Assembly (NCBI GenBank): GCA_017646305.1
Contig: JAGCMR010000064.1
Location: forward strand, 1 to 12,980
Direction of reading: 5' to 3'
Source: Spirochaetaceae bacterium
GTDB taxonomy: Bacteria > Spirochaetota > Spirochaetia > Treponematales > Treponemataceae
Length of the DNA: 12,980 nucleotides
The notes below the pieces were generated by a model, which was not told where the DNA came from, did no database searches, and saw nothing but the letters and a program-made list of their open reading frames with translations. Shown here piece after piece: positions 6,444 through 12,483 of the stretch. The stretch's first letter is position 1, and every line of letters starts with the position of its first letter. The translations under genes and the position numbers were made by a program.

Positions 6444-7889
6444 ATGAAGCTCTCCTTGTCTGTTGTTGTTGCCAGCCTTTTAGCCCTTATAGCTGCCATC
6501 ATTTTAGTTATATTTATTCGTCTCCCTGTATCCTCCTTGTGGAAGGAATATAATATTTTATATGTACCAGTGGAGCTTACAGAACAGGTTGTCTTACAAG
6601 CTTTGCAGGAGGTGGGGATTGAAGATGTCATAAGTCTTTCAAAACAAAAGCAACCTGTCTTTTCTCCCTTTGCTCCTGTTCAATCTATTGTAAGCACGCA
6701 ACATTCTTATCTTAGGCAGCGAGAAAATTATTTTTTTGATCGTTCTCAACAAATGCAGCTTTTTTATGTTCCCTCGATTGCAAGGGGACAGGCCCAGGGT
6801 GTTGTATCTTATTTACAGACTCTGCCAGGAGGAGAAGGTGCTGGTTTAGAAGGTAAGACTAGTTATCCTTGGATTGTACCCCTAGTAGTTTTATTAGTAT
6901 TTTCAATTTTTATAGTACTGTCCCGAGCAAAGGGATTTATGGTTACATCTGGTTTTTTCCCCTTGTTGTTTTCTTGCTGTATTCCTTCTTATAGCGGTGC
7001 TGGAGCGGTGACCTTATTGCTTTATTGTTTCTTTTTGTGCAGTACCTTTTGGAAACGAAGGGAAATGCTTAAAGCCATTAGAAAAAGTTCCCTTATTCTC
7101 CTGTTCGGTTTTGCCAGTATTCCTGTAGCCTTTATTGGTTCTTGGAAGGAAGGTGTACTATTTCTTGTAACTATTATAGGTTCTTTTGCTCTGTGTTATA
7201 TTTTGATTAAGGCTATCCCAAAGAAAGTAAAGGGATTTATGCCTGTACCCATCCGCAGTGCTCAGCTTGTGTCTGTCGTTTCTTCTGTGGCATCCTTTAC
7301 CTTATTTATTCCAGCAGTGGCAGCTGCTATTCTTTCTATTTCCTTGCTTTTTTTTGGTTATTTTCCCTCAGATACTTCAATAAATGGCTTGTTTCTTCCT
7401 GCTCCTGCAAGGTATACTGATACCATGTCTTTTGATTCTGCATCTTTTCAAGATAATGGACAGCAGGCTTATTTGGAAGAGGAGTTACCTTCCCTTGTTC
7501 ATTATGTTGACTGGGTATGGGATACATTGACTTATTCTTATCGTTCTCTCCATGAGCTACAGGTCTTTGAATTGGTGTCTGCAGGAGAGACCCTGTTACT
7601 CCCCAGTTATCGGGTGAATCAGCAGGGAGTTATTCAAGAGGAGTATACTTCGGTGTATTCCCTTGACGATGCTTTTATTTCCTCTGTTATGGAAGGAATT
7701 CAAGATGAATCCTTTCAGATAGAGGGTGTGCTTAAAAAACAAAACTGCTTTACCTCTGTGGTTTATCGGAGGATGGGGGATTTTCTGGCAGGTGGCTCTC
7801 AGGGACAGGTGTTTATCTTTTTGTCCCTTTTAACAACCATTGTAATTTCTCTCATAGCAGGCATATTTATATGGAGAATCCAAAAATGA
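6444..7889 (+). CDS. Polytopic membrane protein of unknown function, coupled to rnfC
   Basis: I do not recognise this 481-residue protein. An N-terminal helix (about 5-26, could be an uncleaved signal anchor) is followed by a soluble segment (27-140) that is probably outside the membrane, beginning ILYVPVELTEQVVLQALQEV. Several helices follow: about 142-160, 166-200, 214-233, 237-256 and 273-306. A second soluble region (about 308-452), rich in acidic and aromatic residues, leads to a final helix (455-477) ending in a basic tail. Short positively charged loops (KRREMLKAIRK, KAIPKKVKG) suggest the loops between central helices face the cytoplasm. Its TGA shares an ATGA overlap with the preferred rnfC start, and it begins 6 bases after the DUF212 gene without a clear Shine-Dalgarno sequence. 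Both suggest coupled translation. The position points to a partner or assembly factor of the Rnf-like complex, but that is inference. Confidence 0.75.
   Translation: MKLSLSVVVASLLALIAAIILVIFIRLPVSSLWKEYNILYVPVELTEQVVLQALQEVGIEDVISLSKQKQPVFSPFAPVQSIVSTQHSYLRQRENYFFDRSQQMQLFYVPSIARGQAQGVVSYLQTLPGGEGAGLEGKTSYPWIVPLVVLLVFSIFIVLSRAKGFMVTSGFFPLLFSCCIPSYSGAGAVTLLLYCFFLCSTFWKRREMLKAIRKSSLILLFGFASIPVAFIGSWKEGVLFLVTIIGSFALCYILIKAIPKKVKGFMPVPIRSAQLVSVVSSVASFTLFIPAVAAAILSISLLFFGYFPSDTSINGLFLPAPARYTDTMSFDSASFQDNGQQAYLEEELPSLVHYVDWVWDTLTYSYRSLHELQVFELVSAGETLLLPSYRVNQQGVIQEEYTSVYSLDDAFISSVMEGIQDESFQIEGVLKKQNCFTSVVYRRMGDFLAGGSQGQVFIFLSLLTTIVISLIAGIFIWRIQK
7873..7876 (+). promoter_or_regulatory. Shine-Dalgarno site deciding the rnfC start
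   Basis: GGAG lies 9 bases before ATG 7886. An in-frame ATG at 7871 overlaps this site and has no ribosome site of its own, so 7886 is preferred. Confidence 0.6.
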
Positions 7890-9175
7890 AGATGAAGGTT
7901 TCTGATTTATTACCATACAAACATGTCCGGTATCAGGAATTCACCAATGCCTTTTTGCCTAAGGAAGCCATTATTCCATTGCTGCAAGAAAAGGATACAA
8001 CTACCTTTTGTACCGTAAATGAAGGTGATGTGGTGGAAGAAGGACAGGTTCTGGCATCAAGTAGGGAATTGCATGGTTCTGTCATTCATTCTTCTGTGCC
8101 TGGGGTTGTTTCCCAGATACAATATATTACTGACCCCGATGGACGAAGAGTTCATGCTGTGAAAGTAAAGCTTCAGGGGGAATTTTCCCTCTACGGTAAG
8201 CCTCGTAAGGCAGTGGATTGGAAAAACTTTCCTCCAAGTACTTTACGGAGAATTATTGCTGATAAAGGTGTAGTAAATACCTTTGGACGAGCCGTTTCTC
8301 TCGTACATCAAATGGATAGACTTATGGAAAAAAGTAAACCAAGTCTTGTTGTCCGTTTGTTTGATCTAGATCCCAGCTGTTTTGTAGACCAGTTTATTGC
8401 AGAGCAATTTCCTCGTGAAATTATGACGGGGATTGCAATTCTTGCCGCTGCCTTAGAGACAAAGCGAGTAGTGTTATTGGTACCACAAAATTTTGCACCA
8501 AAACAGGAGTTGGTTTTGCCTGAGGGAGATGTGGAATATGTAAAGGTAGAAACAGACACATCCTATTACCCTGTTGGTGGAAAAAGAGATATTATTGCAC
8601 AGCTGAAAAAGCGGCGGAAAGACGGTCGTGTTTCTTTTAAAGATTTGTATGTAGATAGTTCTACAATCTATGATGTCTATGAGGCAGTGGTGTATAACCA
8701 GCCAGTAATCGACAAATTTATTCAGATTGCAGGTCATGCAGTATACGGTGAAGGTATTCTAAAGGTGCGTCTCGGCACCTGTATCCGTTCCTTGATTGGG
8801 GAATTTGGCGGTTTTATAAAGGATGGAGGCAAGATTCTCGTTAACGGAATTTTAATGGGCCATAATGTAACAGATCTTGATACCCCTATTACCAAGGAAG
8901 TAAAGTCTGTTATCATTATTCCGCCAAAGGATGTTATGAGTCCTGTTAGTTTAGAGTGTATCCGTTGTGGAATGTGTCGTCATGTTTGTCCCATGGGAAT
9001 GTCTCCCGATATTTTATATGGACATTATGCTTTTAATCATGAAATTTCACAAAATCATCTCAATACTTTGAGAAATTGTTCTGACTGTGTTCTTTGTAAT
9101 GCTGTTTGTCCTGCTCGGTTACCATTGTGTCAAAGTATTAAGCTTTTAAGAGGAGCAATCAATGAAAAAAAATAA
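7886..9175 (+). CDS. rnfC: RnfC-like electron transport subunit, with degenerate FMN/NADH site
   Basis: In the Rnf complex, RnfC is the membrane-associated subunit that exchanges electrons with NAD(H). This 429-residue protein has the family's architecture: an N-terminal barrel-sandwich domain (about 45-95, GDVVEEGQVLA then VPGVVSQI), a central NuoF-like region, a SLBB-like region (about 270-345) and two ferredoxin clusters. The cluster cysteines are intact: C358, C361, C364, C368 (CIRCGMCRHVCP) and C398, C401, C404, C408 (CSDCVLCNAVCP). The central region is odd. Where RnfC and NuoF carry GxGGxGFPT, this protein has GVVNTFGRAVSL (128-139); where they carry ECEPY, it has DLDPSCF (160-166); where GGPLMG is usual, it has NGILMG (320-325). 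FMN and NADH binding is therefore doubtful. The start is ATG 7886, which overlaps the upstream stop. The end overlaps rnfD by 14 bases. Confidence 0.88.
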   Translation: MKMKVSDLLPYKHVRYQEFTNAFLPKEAIIPLLQEKDTTTFCTVNEGDVVEEGQVLASSRELHGSVIHSSVPGVVSQIQYITDPDGRRVHAVKVKLQGEFSLYGKPRKAVDWKNFPPSTLRRIIADKGVVNTFGRAVSLVHQMDRLMEKSKPSLVVRLFDLDPSCFVDQFIAEQFPREIMTGIAILAAALETKRVVLLVPQNFAPKQELVLPEGDVEYVKVETDTSYYPVGGKRDIIAQLKKRRKDGRVSFKDLYVDSSTIYDVYEAVVYNQPVIDKFIQIAGHAVYGEGILKVRLGTCIRSLIGEFGGFIKDGGKILVNGILMGHNVTDLDTPITKEVKSVIIIPPKDVMSPVSLECIRCGMCRHVCPMGMSPDILYGHYAFNHEISQNHLNTLRNCSDCVLCNAVCPARLPLCQSIKLLRGAINEKK

Positions 9176-10220
9176 TGTCTTGACTCTGCGTCCCTTTCAT
9201 TATGCAACACCGTCAATCTCTACCATGACCATAGGAATGCTCTGTATCCTTATTCCTCATATTATGATGCTGGCTATAACCTCAAGCTTTCAGTCCTTGT
9301 TCATTATTCTTTCTTCAGTTTTAGCTTCCTTTGGTGCAGAGAGTATTGACGCTATTTTTATTCGAAAACGTTCAATCAATATCCTTGTTACCTTGTTGCA
9401 GGGTGTTCTCATTGGAATGTTTTTACCTCCCATGTATCCAGTAGTTGCTGTATTTTTTATAATCTTTGTAACACTGTTCATTGCAAAGTATCCCTTTGGT
9501 GGCATAGCTGGTTCTTGGGTGAATCCTGTGGCTATTTCTATCATTATGGCTTATTTTGTAGGTGCAATTTGGTTTCCCACCTTTATCATTTCTCCCTTGT
9601 ACCTGCAATCCCAAAATGTTTCCCTCATGTTGATTCATGATGGTGTATTTCCCATTTGTTCTTTAGATGCTGTTATTACTGGTTTTTTGAATAACAAGGT
9701 ATTTTCTCTTTTAGGAACTAATATTCCAGAAGGGTATATCTCCTTATTGTGGGACACTGGTGCTGCAATTCCTGCCTTTCGCTTTAACTTCTTTACCTTA
9801 TTGGGTTCCCTAGTTTTGTATTCCATGAACTCCTTACGAATAGAAGCTTCTGTAAGTTTTATTTTAACTTACAGCTTCCTTGTTTGGTTACTCTGTCCTA
9901 TTTTTGCTGGTGGAGTCTTTGGTAATGGAGACGTACTATTAGCCTTGTTTACTGGTGGTACATTGTTTAGTGCCTTCTTTGTATTATCTTGGTTTGGAAC
10001 AACCCCTATGACCATGGCTGGAAAGATTTTCTATGGAATACTGACAGGAGTTGCTGCATTTTTCATTTCTGGATATGGTTTGTCCTCTGTTGGAGCCATG
10101 TTCTCAGTTTTTTGTGGAAATATCTTCTCACTTCTAATTCAAATGATAGAGCATTGGCATGGGGAGAAGATGCTCTCAAATACCGTTCATCCTCAACCTC
10201 AAACACAGGAGCATAACTAA
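9162..10220 (+). CDS. rnfD: RnfD-like membrane subunit, lacking the usual flavinylation motif
   Basis: RnfD is a polytopic subunit of the Rnf complex that normally carries covalently bound FMN on a threonine. The 352-residue length and the pattern of about nine or ten helices fit the family. Recognisable landmarks are the early PFHYATPSIS (the family has SPH near the N-terminus), FGGIAGSWVNPVA (112-124), AGGVFGNGDVLLALFTGGTL (249-268) and TTPMTMAGKIFYGI (280-293). At the flavinylation region the family has D-x-x-S/T-G/S-A-T; this protein reads DAVITGF (169-175), with phenylalanine at the threonine position. The usual ATDPVTSPVT is LSWFGTTPMT here. The C-terminus is hydrophilic and rich in proline, glutamine and histidine. 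The start is supported by AGGAG at 9151-9155, six bases upstream. It is in the frame and order expected between rnfC and rnfG. Confidence 0.87.
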   Translation: MKKNNVLTLRPFHYATPSISTMTIGMLCILIPHIMMLAITSSFQSLFIILSSVLASFGAESIDAIFIRKRSINILVTLLQGVLIGMFLPPMYPVVAVFFIIFVTLFIAKYPFGGIAGSWVNPVAISIIMAYFVGAIWFPTFIISPLYLQSQNVSLMLIHDGVFPICSLDAVITGFLNNKVFSLLGTNIPEGYISLLWDTGAAIPAFRFNFFTLLGSLVLYSMNSLRIEASVSFILTYSFLVWLLCPIFAGGVFGNGDVLLALFTGGTLFSAFFVLSWFGTTPMTMAGKIFYGILTGVAAFFISGYGLSSVGAMFSVFCGNIFSLLIQMIEHWHGEKMLSNTVHPQPQTQEHN

Positions 10221-10693
10221 TGGATCCTAAGAAACTTGCCATTCATCTTGCGTTTTTTCTAGCAGTTGTGCTGGTACTTTTGGGTATTCTTGTTCTCATG
10301 ACCTTCGTTTCCCGTGATCCTTGGGATAAGGGCTTGCAGAGTCGTGTTGCTCAAACTATCGAGAGCGTGTACCCTGGAGAATATATTGCTGGAAATAAAT
10401 TAGTACTCCAAGGCCCATATGCTACCTCTGCTGCAGCCTACGAGCTTGTTCCAGTTTCTAGTCAAAAAACAGGTCCTGTTTATGGAGTTATTGTTCGTGT
10501 TGCAACTCTATATGGCCCCCTTCCAGCTGTATACCGTTATTCAACTACAGCTGGTGCAGAATTTATTGGTTTTGCTGTGTTTGATTCCCATATCGGAAAG
10601 GAAGCTGCTATTACGGAAAGCTTGCGAAACTCTGTGCAGGTGTCCCGTTGGAAAAAACGTATTCCAATGCTTCTTGGAATGGAGAGTAATTAA
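10220..10693 (+). CDS. rnfG: RnfG-position single-pass protein without SGAT flavinylation motif
   Basis: RnfG is normally a single-pass protein with an extracytoplasmic FMN-binding domain in which FMN is joined to a threonine in SGATxTS. This protein has the topology, with an N-terminal membrane helix (about 8-29) and then a 128-residue soluble domain outside the membrane. It sits exactly between rnfD and rnfE. Weak FMN_bind-like features remain, such as YGVIVRVATLYGP (88-100) and GAEFIGFAVFDSHIGKEAA (112-130). At 157 residues it is shorter than most RnfG proteins, and no SGAT-like motif occurs anywhere in it. The assignment rests on position, topology and faint similarity, so a replaced, unrelated subunit remains possible. 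The start ATG shares one base with the rnfD stop (TAATG) and has AGGAG at 10207-10211, eight bases upstream. Confidence 0.7.
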   Translation: MDPKKLAIHLAFFLAVVLVLLGILVLMTFVSRDPWDKGLQSRVAQTIESVYPGEYIAGNKLVLQGPYATSAAAYELVPVSSQKTGPVYGVIVRVATLYGPLPAVYRYSTTAGAEFIGFAVFDSHIGKEAAITESLRNSVQVSRWKKRIPMLLGMESN

Positions 10694-10695
10694 GT

Positions 10696-11334
10696 ATGAA
10701 TAGAAATACTGTCTTTATGTACATTGCAGTGTCTTTGGTAATGCTGGTTCCAGTGCCAGGGAGATTGTATTATGGAGTTCCTGTAATTATAGTTTTGAAT
10801 TTGCTGATGGTTTTGACCACTTTGTTTAGTAAATTTATGGATTATATGAAATTATATTCATTGAAACCCATTTGTATTTTGTTAATGTTGGTGGGAATTA
10901 CTATTTTTGCACGACAACTTTTGATTTTATATTCTCCCATGACAGCCTTAACTATGGGATTTATCTTGTATATGCCAGCTGTAGCAGTGCTGATGCTTGG
11001 TCGTTTTTTCGATAACAGAGGAATGCACTTAAAAATGGCCTTAACAGGAAATATGAAAGAATCTTGTTTTTTCTCAATTTATGCCTTTGTATTCTTCCTT
11101 TTGCGGGATATTGTGGGATACGGAACTATTTCTTTTCCTATTCCATCTGGAATATTTAAGCTAGAGTTACCAACCTTGTCTTATTTTAGTCCCTTTACCT
11201 TTTGGGCATCTATTCCAGGTGCATTGGTGTTATCTGGACTTTTGTTAGCAGTCCTTTCTTTTATACGAAAGTATTGTGGAATTCTTGAACGGAGTGCCGA
11301 GTTGCGTCAGGAGGAGGGATCTAGTGATAATTGA
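10696..11334 (+). CDS. rnfE: RnfE-like membrane subunit lacking the cluster cysteines
   Basis: RnfE and RnfA are homologous polytopic subunits with opposite topology that share an intramembrane [2Fe-2S] cluster and form the core of the ion pathway. This 212-residue protein is recognisable by its C-terminal half: MLGRFF (100-105, family LGRAEAF), LLRDIVGYGTI (135-145, family IREILGNGTL) and IPGALVLSGLLLAVLSFIRK (173-192), a close match to the usual last helix. The two cysteine motifs are absent. The family's GLCP reads MLVP (16-19), and the VNCIILGR region reads AVLMLGR (97-103). Its other cysteines (C60, C124, C194) are elsewhere. It begins 2 bases after the rnfG stop, with GGAG at 10681-10684. 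The C-terminal tail is acidic and overlaps rnfA by 11 bases. Confidence 0.8.
   Translation: MNRNTVFMYIAVSLVMLVPVPGRLYYGVPVIIVLNLLMVLTTLFSKFMDYMKLYSLKPICILLMLVGITIFARQLLILYSPMTALTMGFILYMPAVAVLMLGRFFDNRGMHLKMALTGNMKESCFFSIYAFVFFLLRDIVGYGTISFPIPSGIFKLELPTLSYFSPFTFWASIPGALVLSGLLLAVLSFIRKYCGILERSAELRQEEGSSDN
11309..11318 (+). promoter_or_regulatory. Strong Shine-Dalgarno site setting a GTG start for rnfA
   Basis: AGGAGGAGGG lies within the end of rnfE and ends 5 bases before GTG 11324. It favours that GTG over ATG 11276, which would add 16 residues unlike the family N-terminus. Confidence 0.75.
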
Positions 11335-11872
11335 GTGTCTTTTCTTTATTTTATGTTCCGTATTTTTATACGGAATAGGACTTAATAGAGCCGTCATTAT
11401 TTCTTCCTCACCTAAGGGATTGGTGCTTTCCTTTGTAAAAGCCCTATTTGCATCAGTTTCTTCAGTGGCATTGTCATATCTTGTAATTCAAAATCTTTTG
11501 GTACCCCTGTCTTTACAGGAATTGTTTCCATTAGTATGTATTTTGATTTTCTTGATTGTATCTGTTTTCATTGAGGTCTTGATTCGCCTTACTGTTAATT
11601 CCTCGGTAACGGAATTTTCTGTTTCCTTTCTCTGTGTACTTCTGGCAATCAATGAAAGTCTATCCCTTGTGGAAGCTATTTTATTTGTAATATGTTGTCT
11701 GACATCATTTTATATTCTCATTCCTGTTTTGTCTGCATTGAGAAGAAGAAATGAACATGCCAGTCCATTACCAGTTTTTAAGAATTCGTTGATTTTATTT
11801 AGTCTTGCCATTTTGATTTTATTCGTCTTGGTTTTTGATGCCTCATGGTTAAACGGAGGAATAGGACGATGA
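11324..11872 (+). CDS. rnfA: RnfA-like membrane subunit (GTG start)
   Basis: This 182-residue polytopic protein has about six membrane helices, close to the usual 190 or so for RnfA. From GTG 11324 the N-terminus IIECLFFILCSVFL lines up with the family's first helix. Further matches are NLLVPLSLQEL (57-67, family YLLVPLGLEYL), FIEVLIRLTVNS (82-93, family TEMVVRKTSP) and AILFVICC...VLSALRRR (118-142), which aligns without gaps to the region ending in AALRER. The PVFKNSLILF segment starts the last helix. The family's first cluster cysteine in GLCPF is replaced by serine (S29 in ISSSPKG). The second may survive as C104 in SFLCVLLA. It overlaps rnfE by 11 bases and shares an ATGA junction with rnfB. 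With RnfE it would form the membrane core, but it probably cannot hold the usual [2Fe-2S] cluster. Confidence 0.82.
   Translation: MIIECLFFILCSVFLYGIGLNRAVIISSSPKGLVLSFVKALFASVSSVALSYLVIQNLLVPLSLQELFPLVCILIFLIVSVFIEVLIRLTVNSSVTEFSVSFLCVLLAINESLSLVEAILFVICCLTSFYILIPVLSALRRRNEHASPLPVFKNSLILFSLAILILFVLVFDASWLNGGIGR
11855..11860 (+). promoter_or_regulatory. Shine-Dalgarno site deciding the rnfB start
   Basis: GGAGGA lies 8 bases before ATG 11869, which overlaps the rnfA stop as ATGA. An ATG at 11845 in the same frame would precede this site and add a basic octapeptide before the membrane helix. Confidence 0.7.
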
Positions 11873-12471
11873 TTGTTACCATATTGCTTCTTATACTTTT
11901 TTTAATCGTTGTAAGCTTAATTACAATCTTTATTTTCTCAGTTCTGATTCCTTCTATCAGTCAAGATAAGGACAGGGTACAGAAATTCATCTTTGCTCCT
12001 GATGAACTGAAGATTTCTAGTCATCCAAAAAAATCTTTAGAAGATACTGGAATGCGTGCTGTTGTTCTGTGTAGTCATGACAAGGAATTTCAGCAGCGAC
12101 GTATTGATTATCAGGGACCCAAGGATTGTGTTTTATTTACCAAGTTGTATGAAACTGAATATGATTGTTTCCAGCAATGTCTTGGTTTTGGAACCTGTCT
12201 AGGTCATTGTCCCCAGCGAGCAATACAAATTGTCAATAATACGGCTGTAGTTTTATCTGGGTGTATTGGTTGTGGGCGATGTGTTGCCAGCTGTCCTAAA
12301 CACATTATTAAGCTTTTTCCAAAAGATATTGCTGCTTCACAGATTCCTTGTGGAAATACTGATGGTGGTACTACCTGTACTGCTTGCCAACGGGAGAAAA
12401 AATCAGAAATTCCTCCACGTCACATTTTCAAATTGTGGAAGCTCTGTTATAATATTTTTTATGGGAAATAA
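11869..12471 (+). CDS. rnfB: RnfB-like ferredoxin subunit, missing the N-terminal Fe-S module
   Basis: RnfB accepts electrons from ferredoxin and passes them into the complex. This 200-residue protein has an N-terminal membrane anchor (about 2-28) and then a soluble domain with an intact pair of [4Fe-4S] motifs: C100, C104, C110, C114 (CFQQCLGFGTCLGHCP) and C132, C135, C138, C142 (CIGCGRCVASCP). The preceding AVVLCSH...YQGPKDC (64-87) matches the usual RnfB segment leading into these clusters. The family's N-terminal module with CGxCGxxxC, which binds another [4Fe-4S] cluster, is absent; residues 29-63 contain no cysteine. Extra cysteines C161, C170 and C173 follow but do not form a ferredoxin motif. 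It is shorter than typical RnfB proteins. It is the last rnf gene, 12 bases before the GH57-like gene. Confidence 0.87.
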   Translation: MIVTILLLILFLIVVSLITIFIFSVLIPSISQDKDRVQKFIFAPDELKISSHPKKSLEDTGMRAVVLCSHDKEFQQRRIDYQGPKDCVLFTKLYETEYDCFQQCLGFGTCLGHCPQRAIQIVNNTAVVLSGCIGCGRCVASCPKHIIKLFPKDIAASQIPCGNTDGGTTCTACQREKKSEIPPRHIFKLWKLCYNIFYGK

Positions 12472-12483
12472 CAGGAAAGGCTA

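Noticed and set aside
7871..7885. Upstream ATG for rnfC at 7871
   Set aside because: The Shine-Dalgarno GGAG lies after it and serves ATG 7886, which also gives the common ATGA junction with the preceding stop.
7886..12471. Idea that the divergent rnf genes are decaying pseudogenes
   Set aside because: All frames are open over 4.5 kb with coordinated overlaps and strong ribosome sites. The ferredoxin cysteines are intact, which fits selection for a changed function better than decay.
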